Shown here piece after piece: positions 16,990-24,613 of a stretch of DNA of 64,000 bases (position 1 is the stretch's first letter; every line of letters begins with the position of its first letter). Origin of the DNA: Aquitalea magnusonii (GTDB lineage: Bacteria > Pseudomonadota > Gammaproteobacteria > Burkholderiales > Chromobacteriaceae); contig NZ_AP018823.1 in the NCBI RefSeq assembly GCF_002217795.2, positions 2,790,001-2,854,000 of the forward strand, given 5' to 3'. Under the pieces are notes generated by a model. That model had not been told where the DNA came from. It worked only from the letters and a program-made list of their open reading frames with translations, and searched no databases. The position numbers and the translations under genes are program-made.

Positions 16990-17666
16990 GTCCTTTTCTT
17001 GAGCGACACACCACCACAATGGGTAAATCGTGAATGTATTTTCTTGGGAACCTCTTGCATCGTTTCCATATCCTGATGGTGATGCCAAGTATTCTGAGCC
17101 AACTTAGGACCTAGAGGAGCATTTTTATCTGCCAGAGTAAAGTCTGATGAATGATTACCTTTCATATCAATTTTCACTTGCTGACGTTGATAAGGAGAAA
17201 AATCAGGATAACCATCTTTGTATGTAACTGAATTCCCATCCCAATCAGTATACTGCCAATTTCCACAAGAACACTCGCAAACCGCCCCCCCCTTTGCCAC
17301 CCACTTATCAACATCTGGAGAGTTCTTCGGCTTAGGAGACAGTCCCAAAGGATCAACCCACTCAACCGGATTCGGCGCATAGCTATGGATATTAATATCA
17401 CCCAGCAACCCAATCGGGTCCCGCGAAATAAACCGCCCTATCTCCGGATCATAGTAGCGATAGCGGTTGTAGTGCAGCCCTGACTCGTCGTCATGATACT
17501 GCCCCTGGAAGCGGAGTGGGTTGCGGATGCCGGCGGAGGCCGCTGCCTCGGCAATCACTTCCCGTGCTTCGCCCCAGGCCTGGTAATCCATCTCCAGTGC
17601 CAACTGGCCTTGCGCGTCGGTAAGAGCTTGCGGGGTGCCGAGGTGGTCGGCGTGGTAGTAGTACAC
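16986..17666 (-). CDS. Orphan Rhs 3' segment with WHH/colicin-DNase-like tip
   Basis: A short core remnant (YYYHADHLGTPQALTDAQGQ to RFISRDPIGLLGD, WVDPLGL) is truncated upstream at about 17722, where unrelated AT-rich sequence begins. The tip of about 115 residues contains CECSCGNWQYTDWDGNSV, DFSPYQRQQVKIDMKGN, then TWHHHQDMETMQEVPKKIHS and THCGGVSL. WHHHxD...MQxVP...H..GG is the metal-binding signature of HNH toxins of the colicin-DNase type. The stop overlaps the SUKH gene start, so toxin and immunity would be translationally coupled if transcribed. Confidence 0.75.
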   Translation of the reverse strand: MYYYHADHLGTPQALTDAQGQLALEMDYQAWGEAREVIAEAAASAGIRNPLRFQGQYHDDESGLHYNRYRYYDPEIGRFISRDPIGLLGDINIHSYAPNPVEWVDPLGLSPKPKNSPDVDKWVAKGGAVCECSCGNWQYTDWDGNSVTYKDGYPDFSPYQRQQVKIDMKGNHSSDFTLADKNAPLGPKLAQNTWHHHQDMETMQEVPKKIHSRFTHCGGVSLKKRT

Positions 17667-17746
17667 CGCGTGCGGGGCGGATGGCTCCGGGCCTGCCTGC
17701 AGCAGCGGGTCGCGCTCTGGAATGAATAAAACAAACGTAGTGACAA

Positions 17747-17992
17747 CTATTTATTTTCTATAATAATTTTTTCTAATTCATTTATTTCCTCATCAGAAAA
17801 GACATCTATGCCACATATCTCAGCACCATAATCCAAGTCGACTTTTATATTAATTCTCCGCCCAAGATATTTGCAGAGCAGGACATCCGCTTCTGGCATC
17901 ACCCCCTCTTCCAATACTTCTATAATTAATTTGTTATTTATTTTTTTTATTGCATTTTTAATTTCAACCGTCTCTAAATTTATAAATTTCAC
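17747..17992 (-). CDS. Small immunity-like protein, unknown
   Basis: 81 residues starting at GTG (17992), one base after the stop of the preceding Rhs gene. It reads MKFINLETVEIKNAIKKINN, EEGVMPEADVLLCKYLGRRI and FSDEEINELEKII. Very AT-rich and acidic. The tight spacing with a toxin tip of unknown type makes a cognate immunity role likely. No family is recognised. Confidence 0.55.
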   Translation of the reverse strand: MKFINLETVEIKNAIKKINNKLIIEVLEEGVMPEADVLLCKYLGRRINIKVDLDYGAEICGIDVFSDEEINELEKIIIENK

Positions 17993-17993
17993 T

Positions 17994-19301
17994 TTAAAAT
18001 CCTTTCAATTCTTTATTGCAATCAACACCCTCAAGTGATTTATTTACACTTGCCCTAGACTTCTTTGATGACTCCTCAATAACTTTGTAAATCTCATCAG
18101 GCGAATTCGCACCCTTCGCCTTTGCTCTGGCGATTGCATCTTTCCATTTCAACATCGGCTCAGCTCTTCCAGTGCCCGAGGCTTCACCTCCGACATAAAG
18201 GCCAATTCCCCATTTTGAATCATTACTAAGCAATCGTGCTCTTATACGCGCCTCATTTCTGAGTTTGTGAGCTAAACGAGCTCTCTCTTTCTGCGATTTA
18301 CATTGGCATAGTTTCTGATCAATTCTTTCCTCTTCTCGTAGGTACCAGCATCTAGTTTGGATAGGTGATAGTGAACCACGAGCAGGATCAGTTGCTCGCA
18401 GGTTGATTAATCCAAGTGCATCGATCCACTCAATAGGATTGGCAGCATAGATAAAATTATTTAACCCACCAAACAACCCAATCGGATCTCGCGAGATAAA
18501 TCGCCCTATCTCCGGATCATAGTAGCGATAGCGGTTGTAGTGCAGCCCTGATTCGTCGTCATGATACTGCCCCTGGAAGCGGAAGGGGTTGCGGATGCCG
18601 GCAGAGGCTGCCGCCTCGGCAATCACTTCCCGTGCTTCGCCCCAGGCCTGGTAATCCATCTCCAGTGCCAACTGGCCTTGCGCGTCGGTAAGGGCTTGCG
18701 GGGTGCCGAGGTGGTCGGCGTGGTAGTAGTACACCGCGTGCGGGGCGGCTGGCTCCGGGCCTGCCTGCAGCAGCGGGTCGCGTTCCGGATCGTAGGGGTT
18801 GTACTGGTTCCACGCCGGCACTTTCACGCCCTGGATGGCGTCGGTATGCACCTGGGCCAGCGGGTCATAACGGTAACTGGTGACGGCACCATCGAAGCCG
18901 GTTTCCGCAATCACCCGTCCGCCTTCATCGTATTCAAACAGGTAGTGACAGTGATTTTCGTTGCGCAGGGAAATCAGCCGGCCCAGTTTGTCGTAGCGGT
19001 AGGCCAGCGCGTGGCCGTTGGCATCGGTGCGGCTTTGCAGACGCCCGGCCTTGTCGTAGTCGTAATGTGTGCTGCGGCCCAGCGGGTCGGTGATCTTGAG
19101 CAGTCGGGATTCGGCATCGTACTCCAGCTGGGTGACCTGGCCATCCGGCGACACGATAGCGCGTAGGCCACCTACGTCGCCGTATTGATAGCGGGTAGCA
19201 CTGCCCATGGCATCGATGATGAGCACCGAACGGCCACGCTCATCGTATTGCCAATGAGTAACACAACAGGAACAGCCAGCGATAATGGTGAGTAAATACA
19301 A
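17994..19301 (-). CDS. Rhs core segment with tip of unknown activity
   Basis: 435 residues. The first 130 come from an upstream part of the core not seen in the other cassettes (TRYQYGDVGGLRAIVSPDGQ, LEYDAESRLLKITDPLGR). These jump directly from SYRYDP to LAQVHTDAIQGVKVPAWN through the shared bases CAGCGGG near 18860, skipping the usual GRRIAKLSQ...FEPGSFIP segment. The frame is kept. After WIDALGL the tip reads RATDPARGSLSPIQTRCWYL, KLCQCKSQKERARLAHKLRN, KWGIGLYVGGEASGTGRAEP and EIYKVIEESSKKSRAS. It is basic and helical, without an obvious HNH or deaminase motif. The N-terminal residues MYLLTIIAGCSCC arise from a junction, so no true start is present. Confidence 0.65.
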   Translation of the reverse strand: MYLLTIIAGCSCCVTHWQYDERGRSVLIIDAMGSATRYQYGDVGGLRAIVSPDGQVTQLEYDAESRLLKITDPLGRSTHYDYDKAGRLQSRTDANGHALAYRYDKLGRLISLRNENHCHYLFEYDEGGRVIAETGFDGAVTSYRYDPLAQVHTDAIQGVKVPAWNQYNPYDPERDPLLQAGPEPAAPHAVYYYHADHLGTPQALTDAQGQLALEMDYQAWGEAREVIAEAAASAGIRNPFRFQGQYHDDESGLHYNRYRYYDPEIGRFISRDPIGLFGGLNNFIYAANPIEWIDALGLINLRATDPARGSLSPIQTRCWYLREEERIDQKLCQCKSQKERARLAHKLRNEARIRARLLSNDSKWGIGLYVGGEASGTGRAEPMLKWKDAIARAKAKGANSPDEIYKVIEESSKKSRASVNKSLEGVDCNKELKGF

Positions 19302-19331
19302 TCATTGCCAGCTGAATGGAGTCAATTTCTG

Positions 19332-20681
19332 TTATTGATTCAATTTCCGCCAATATAAGGACCGGTACTGATACTTCCAGATACGATTTTTATCCGCTTC
19401 GTAGTACCACGCATAAGCCATGCCATCGTCAGTCTCTTTCCAGGCTTGGCCTCTGTCGGTACTGATCAGGATGATGGAGTCAGAAGAGGTTTGCTTCGCA
19501 TTTAAACTTTCCCCTGCAAGTACCAGTTGATCTTGTGGCCCGACAAATAGCGCACCAGGAATAACGTGTTCGTCAAATTGATGGCGGTAGTTTTCCTTCC
19601 CATCCTTCCATTGAATATAAGCCGCAGGACGCTGTTGGGTTTCAGCTACTTTTTCAGGTTTTAATTTCCCCAATAGCGTAATCAGATTCAAGCTGCCATC
19701 GTGTGACATCTTGATATCTATCACTGATTGTTGTTGAAGAACTATCTCTGGCTGCATCCACTGACGAGCCAACTCATCTTGTGAGGCAGATAAGGGAATA
19801 CGATACAACAATGTACTTTCAATCACATCACCGATACCAGCAGCCAGTTTTGCCTTTCGTACATAGAACGCCACCCGTAATGTGCCATCATCAGCCAGAT
19901 CAAATGCACTGAAAGTTGCCCGACTGTCTTTAATCATAGGTAACAAACCGTTTCCACTCGGATGGCCGGTAAGCTGCTGATTCACCCATGAAGGCAGAGT
20001 AATTTCTTGCCAACTCTGTCCCCCATCAAAAGTACGCCATATGCGCATGCCATCGGCAACCAAGTAACCGCGCTTACCGTCTGGCATGAACAAGGGCTGG
20101 CCTGGTTGAACATGTTCTGGCCATTCCAACTGCTGCCAGCTCTGCCCACCATCTATTGATTTCCATAGTGTATGCCAGCGTTGCCCATAACCATCAGGGC
20201 CATTGGGTAGCTTGAAATTTGTCCAGTCAGTACTCACATAAATGGTTTTCCAATCAGGTGAAAGCCACCAGGCACCATTTTGCCCAGGCTTTTCAAAGAT
20301 GCGATGAACACCTTTATCCATATCACCCCGTAACAAGCGGACTGAAGCCCTATTTCTTACCTCTTCGTAATGATTCATCCAGTCTTCTGCGAACTCTGCC
20401 ACTTCAGGATTTTTTAATTCAGCAGCAGGCTTGAATTTAAATTCGGGACCAATGGGCTTGAAGACAATAACTTGCCTGTCGTGAATGCGAATATCACCAC
20501 CACCATAAGGCTTGTCATGCTCCATCAGATCAGTTTCGTATGTCCACATGCTTAACATCCTATAAACCCCATAAGCTCCCACCACCAGCAAGACAAGGCC
20601 AATGATTATGATCACCAACCATTTAAGCGCAGCACGCACCAGCTTAAATATTATTGACAATAGAGTACTGGCAGCCATCAC
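19332..20681 (-). CDS. Membrane-anchored Asp-box/BNR-repeat protein, immunity candidate
   Basis: 449 residues. One N-terminal transmembrane segment (LVIIIIGLVLLVVGAYGVY) precedes a large, presumably periplasmic, domain with Asp-box-like repeats SIDGGQSWQQL, TFDGGQSWQEI and STDRGQAWKET, which suggest a beta-propeller. It starts at an ATG overlapping the TGA of the upstream effector-like gene (TGATG). A membrane-tethered periplasmic partner downstream of an effector-like gene fits an immunity protein against a periplasm-acting T6SS effector; this is inference. Regulatory sites are not evident. Confidence 0.6.
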   Translation of the reverse strand: MMAASTLLSIIFKLVRAALKWLVIIIIGLVLLVVGAYGVYRMLSMWTYETDLMEHDKPYGGGDIRIHDRQVIVFKPIGPEFKFKPAAELKNPEVAEFAEDWMNHYEEVRNRASVRLLRGDMDKGVHRIFEKPGQNGAWWLSPDWKTIYVSTDWTNFKLPNGPDGYGQRWHTLWKSIDGGQSWQQLEWPEHVQPGQPLFMPDGKRGYLVADGMRIWRTFDGGQSWQEITLPSWVNQQLTGHPSGNGLLPMIKDSRATFSAFDLADDGTLRVAFYVRKAKLAAGIGDVIESTLLYRIPLSASQDELARQWMQPEIVLQQQSVIDIKMSHDGSLNLITLLGKLKPEKVAETQQRPAAYIQWKDGKENYRHQFDEHVIPGALFVGPQDQLVLAGESLNAKQTSSDSIILISTDRGQAWKETDDGMAYAWYYEADKNRIWKYQYRSLYWRKLNQ

Positions 20682-21515
20682 TTAAATACCGACATTAGTC
20701 TTTGCATAGCACTATCAACTAAGTCCTTACCTTCCTGCACTGCTCGCCCTCCCCAGTCCTTACCAACCTCTACGCCGCTATCAATTGCCTGCTTCCATGT
20801 TGCGCCATCCGTCCACTCCTCGATATTAGGCTGCCCACCAATTCTAGCCAAATCGCTGACAGGCAGATCAGCCAGCCCAGCATCAAGATAGGCAGGGACG
20901 TGAGTATCAAAAGCAAACTTCCTGAACGCTGCGTTATTTAACTCCAGTTTCCGCTGTGCAAAGCTGAATGCTACTGATCGATTGGGATATCGCTTGCAAG
21001 GGATGTATATTAGCGGCCCATTCATGTTATCCCTTAAGCCATATTCCATATTAACCTGCAACAAGCGTCGACCACTTCTTAGCCAATCCTGCCCTGCGGG
21101 GGTTAGCTTTGGCATTAACTTCTTTCCATAATTCGAACAATAATAATACCCATAACTAATGTAATAATCTGGTGGTTTGTGACCGCAACCAATGTGACGC
21201 ATCATAAAGCTTGCATGTCGCGACCAGTTATCATCACTACTCTTTGCTACAATTAACTTATCCCGCATTTTCAGCAGCTTCTCGGCAACTACCACATCCC
21301 CCAAGGATTCCATATTTTAGCCCAAGCAGTAATAGCCTGCAGTGTGCTGACGCCGGATTTTTTTACATACTCTTCATGCAGCGGCCTATAATAAAATTCA
21401 CAATTCCCAATAATTCCATCAGCTGCCGGTGGAACATAGTCATCACAAATTTTATGATCTATTCTCACAGGTCGCTTATCGGTGCTTGGTGTATGCATGG
21501 ACTGATACTTAGCCA
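20678..21515 (-). pseudogene. T6SS effector-like gene, truncated by IS and frameshifted
   Basis: Two overlapping frames make one protein. AKYQSMHTPSTDKRPVRIDH to TAWAKIWNPWG is in one frame and DVVVAEKLLKMRDKLIVAKS onwards in the next. A stretch of five C on the plus strand (21298-21302) would need one more base to join WNPWG to DVVVAEKL. The C-terminal half is well formed (CGHKPPDYYISYGYYYCSNY, NMEYGLRDNMNGPLIYIP, IGGQPNIEEWTDGATWKQAI). The 5' end is cut off by IS copy 2: the first ATG is created at the IS junction. Function unknown. Its gene order, next to a membrane-anchored partner, resembles T6SS effector/immunity pairs. Confidence 0.6.
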
Positions 21516-21533
21516 TGAATCGCCCCGGCTTCT

Positions 21534-22403
21534 CTAGACACTCTTGAGCCGTTGGAAATATTGCTTCTCAAACTCTACCGGCGATAGCCCGTTTGCGGAA
21601 CCATGCCGGCGTTTCGGTTTGTAGAACATCTCGATGTAATCGAAGATATCCCGCCGGGCCTCCTCCCTGTCGTGATAGGTTTTGCGCTTGATGCGCTCCC
21701 GCTTCAGCAACTGGAAGAAACTCTCTGCCACGGCATTGTCGTGGCAGTTCCCACGCCGACTCATGCTGGGCACCAAGCGATGAGCTTTCAAGAAGTCCTG
21801 CCAATCGTAGCTACTGAACTGACTTCCTTGGTCGGAATGCACCAGTACCTCCTGCTTGGGCTGACGTCGCCATACCGCCATCAACAGGGCATTCACCACC
21901 AGCTCTCTATCGATACGTGACTGCATCGACCAGCCAATCACCTGCCGCGAGAACAGGTCCAGCACCACCGCCAGGTACAACCACCCCTCATGCGTGCGGA
22001 TATAAGTGATGTCGGTCACCCAAGCTTTATTCGGTTCATTCACGGTGAACTGGCGTTGCAGGTGGTTAGGTGCCACCACTGCCGGGCGGCCACGGTAATG
22101 CCCAGGACGCCGGTGGTAACCCGTCTGCGAACGTAAGCCTTCCTGCTTCATCAGCCGTGCCACACGATGTTTGCCGCAGCGCTCACCCTGAGCCTGCATG
22201 TCGTCATGCACCTTGCGATAGCCATAGACACCGCCACTTTCGAGCCATGCCTGCTTGATGTGCTCCAGCAAGCGCTGGTCTTCACGCGCTCGTGGTGAAT
22301 GCGGGGATGCTTTCCAGGCGTAGTAGCCACTGGGATGCACCGACATAACACGACACAGACGTCGAAATAGGGAACTGCTGTGCATGGGCCCGGATGAAGG
22401 CAT
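21534..22403 (-). pseudogene. IS3-family transposase OrfB, frameshifted copy
   Basis: Contains the full rve core (WVTDITYIRTHEG, VLVHSDQGSQF, NAVAESFFQLLKRE). The connection to the OrfA slippage frame is lost by a single inserted A, so QQFPI...RRLCRVMS is read through a different frame as HSSSLFRRLCRVMS. An active OrfAB fusion cannot be made from this copy unless a second shift occurs. Confidence 0.85.
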
Positions 22404-22406
22404 ACC

Positions 22407-22685
22407 TTACCCGGACTCCTTGGCAAAGTATGCGGCGGCCTTTTTTAGGATGTCGCGCTCCTCGGTGACCCGTTTGAGCTCTGCCTTGAGACGTTGGATT
22501 TCGGCTTGCTGGTCTGCGGGTTCGGCCGGTTGGGCGCGCTTGGGGTCGAAGCGTTTCAGCCATTGATACAGGCTGTGGGCAGATACGCCGAGACGGCTGG
22601 CGACTTCGGCCACTGGGTAACCACGCTCGGTTACCTGTTTGACTGCTTCAATCTTGAACGCTTCGGGGAAACGCGGCTTGCTCAT
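22407..22685 (-). CDS. IS3-family transposase OrfA, copy 2
   Basis: 92 residues, identical to copy 1 except for EIQRLKAEL in place of EIRRLKAEL. Helix-turn-helix plus coiled C-terminal region, with the A AAA AAG slippery run retained. GGAGG precedes the ATG at 22685. Confidence 0.9.
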   Translation of the reverse strand: MSKPRFPEAFKIEAVKQVTERGYPVAEVASRLGVSAHSLYQWLKRFDPKRAQPAEPADQQAEIQRLKAELKRVTEERDILKKAAAYFAKESG

Positions 22686-22748
22686 GACACCTCCTTGTGG
22701 GGCCTAGTGTGAGGCTCGCGAAGTGTCTAGGAAAGGAGGGGCGATTCA

Positions 22749-23378
22749 CCCTTCACTCCAGTTACGAGTGCTATTGTTAGGACCTTCGCCTCCATAGTGG
22801 ATGTTGTGCTCGTTGGTCGTCGACGGTGCATCCGGTTTGTTCGGGCTAAATTCGTATTCCGGAGCTTTGGCGCTGCCAGTATTTTGGGCGCGAAAGACCA
22901 GTCCTTTGACAATCCTCAGGGCTCGGTAGTTGTGGCGTTGGGCGAAGTGGTGAGTTCTTTCCATTTCTGCCAGGCTGGCATGGCTGTGATATGACGATAT
23001 CTTGTGGTTGCCCAACTTGTATTGGTACAGGCCATTAATCAATACCCGTCCAGCCAACTGACCATTCTGCTTGCTATATGGTTCAGTATTGAATTCGAAC
23101 TCTGACACCCGTTTTTGGCCAGATGCATCCTTGTACACTACAAATAGTGTGTCATCGAAGACCTTGTTGCTATCTTTTACTATTTTTCCTTTGGTGAAGC
23201 CACGAGCACCGATAAGGTTGACCCGACCATTCTCTGTTTAAAATGCGAACCCTGAGATATTATTCTTTCCGTTGGCAGCAGCATGATGCTCGAAAAGCTT
23301 TTTCAGAATATCGTACTTTTGAGTCTCGTTATATTTTCCAAAGTCGAAATCATTGTATTTATCTACTTGCTTAACCAT
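22749..23378 (-). pseudogene. Effector-like gene, 5' part, with ochre stop, interrupted by IS
   Basis: Starts at the ATG at 23378 (MVKQVDKYNDFDFGKYNETQ) behind AGGAGG, overlapping the previous gene. An in-frame TAA interrupts ISGFAF/TENGRVNLIGARG near 23237. The rest is open: VVYKDASGQKRVSEFEF, GRVLINGLYQYKLGNHKISS, then HNIHYGGEGPNNSTRNWSEG at the IS border. The NIHYGG...WSEG segment recalls the active-site neighbourhood of L,D-transpeptidase/endopeptidase-like phage and T6SS enzymes, but no catalytic Cys is confirmed. The 3' end is at 8567-8656 next to Imm21. A cell-wall role is tentative. Confidence 0.55.
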
Positions 23379-24613
23379 GATTCCTCCTGACTGCCAGTAG
23401 GGCCATAGATGTTGACTTTATAGCCGCTGGTGCTTTGAGTGAATTGCAAGCGAGAGTAAGAAAAGAAATAGTATGATTCATTCTGGGGCTGCAAGTAGGC
23501 TTTGTTTAAACCATCTGAGCGATTAGCTTGAAAAGCTTGAGTGAGCGTAAGGCCCGACAGTGCCTGTAGTTGGTTGGCAGAATCTTTGCTAAGAATCAGT
23601 TCGCTATTGGCAACATCACCAGCTGTCACGCGCAGATATTTTTTTCCTGCGGAAATACTTGACTGAGCATCGCTTAGTACGATGAAAAACGGGACCTGAT
23701 ACTGCTGTGTTGCAATGTCTTTGCGAGTGAGGATGATATCCGGCGCGCCCTGATCGGCCTGATCCTGAAGTAACTGTGCAGTAGGGCCTGAGCAGGCGTA
23801 ATTATTGAGTTTCGGCCATGGATTTCTATCCGTGTAACTAATACATCGTGGTGAATCGCTCAATTTTTTTGCTGCTTTATTCATCTCATTCATGATGAAG
23901 CGATTAAGCCTGTACTCTGCACTATTTTGATGTACTTGTCGGTCAAGTAGTTTGAGTTTACTGATGGCAAGATCAGTATACTTGGCTCCATGTTCCATAG
24001 TCGTTATTTTTAGTTCGACTTTGGCAATCTGTGCGTTATCAGGATTGATCAATAACATGCGCTCTGCCGAATTCATCAGGTTTTCAGACTTGCCGGTGAT
24101 ACGATCATCGGTCTGATCAGTGAATGCTACATTCTTTAGCTCCTTTTTTAGTTGTGGGAGTGAATATTCGCGAGCATGGTAGCTTAAGGTAAAGCGGCGG
24201 CTTTCAAAAGGCTTAGTGTCATTTGGTCGGTACAGACTCACAATAACACTTTTAGGCGAAGCATTCTGGAATTGGGTTGCCGTTGATTTACTGTAACCGG
24301 GGGAGAGAACAATGGCGAATAACGAACTCGGCTTGGTCAGTGTCATGGTCAATATTGCCGGGTTCTTGATGATTTCTGCTTTGGGGTACAGTTCTTCTGC
24401 ATGGAATACCCACGCTCTGGCATGATCTGCACCGAAGAGGTTTTTTATAGAATATTGGCCAGGCATTGTACTGGCTAGAGTTTGATTGACATGGATATTC
24501 AGCGTATTCCAGCCCAGTTCCACGGCTGTATCTTCCGGCTGATTGGCCGCATTTGCACCGATTGAAATTAACGAAAATATGCCAATCGCAGCAAAGATAT
24601 ACCGATGGTTCAT
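23363..24613 (-). CDS. Exported protein with discoidin-like N-terminal domain, in VgrG operon
   Basis: 416 residues from the ATG at 24613, overlapping the VgrG stop as TAATG. A Sec signal peptide (HRYIFAAIGIFSLISIGANA) is followed by a region YSIKNLFGADHARAWVF and LSPGYSKSTATQFQNASPKS, which resembles NADase-type/discoidin-like glycan-binding domains. The C-terminal part (CISYTDRNPWPKLNNYACSG, FFIVLSDAQSSISAGKKYLR) is not recognised. It is placed between vgrG and an effector-like gene, so an accessory or periplasmic protective role is possible. Its stop overlaps the next gene's start. Confidence 0.55.
   Translation of the reverse strand: MNHRYIFAAIGIFSLISIGANAANQPEDTAVELGWNTLNIHVNQTLASTMPGQYSIKNLFGADHARAWVFHAEELYPKAEIIKNPAILTMTLTKPSSLFAIVLSPGYSKSTATQFQNASPKSVIVSLYRPNDTKPFESRRFTLSYHAREYSLPQLKKELKNVAFTDQTDDRITGKSENLMNSAERMLLINPDNAQIAKVELKITTMEHGAKYTDLAISKLKLLDRQVHQNSAEYRLNRFIMNEMNKAAKKLSDSPRCISYTDRNPWPKLNNYACSGPTAQLLQDQADQGAPDIILTRKDIATQQYQVPFFIVLSDAQSSISAGKKYLRVTAGDVANSELILSKDSANQLQALSGLTLTQAFQANRSDGLNKAYLQPQNESYYFFSYSRLQFTQSTSGYKVNIYGPTGSQEESWLSK

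Larger units (their letters stand above)
8657..22748. mobile_element. Composite-transposon-like block bounded by two IS3-family copies
   Basis: Two nearly identical IS copies in the same orientation (8657-9888 and 21516-22748) enclose about 11.6 kb of Rhs cassettes and effector/immunity genes. Neither copy alone has matching flanks (CCC/ATC and CCA/CCC). The outermost flanks are CCC at 8654-8656 and CCC at 22749-22751. A 3-bp duplication fits IS3-family transposition of the block as one unit. The frame continuity of the split host gene (8567-8656 with 22749-23378) supports the same event. Recombination between two independent IS insertions is the alternative. Confidence 0.6.
21516..22748 (-). 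mobile_element. IS3-family element, copy 2 (orfB damaged)
   Basis: Same ends as copy 1 (TGAATCGCCCC and its inverse) and nearly identical throughout, but 1233 bp. An extra A in GTCGAAATAGGG (near 22365) breaks orfB. Inner flank CCA, outer flank CCC. It truncates both genes it touches: the effector-like gene at 21515 and the effector at 22749. Confidence 0.9.
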
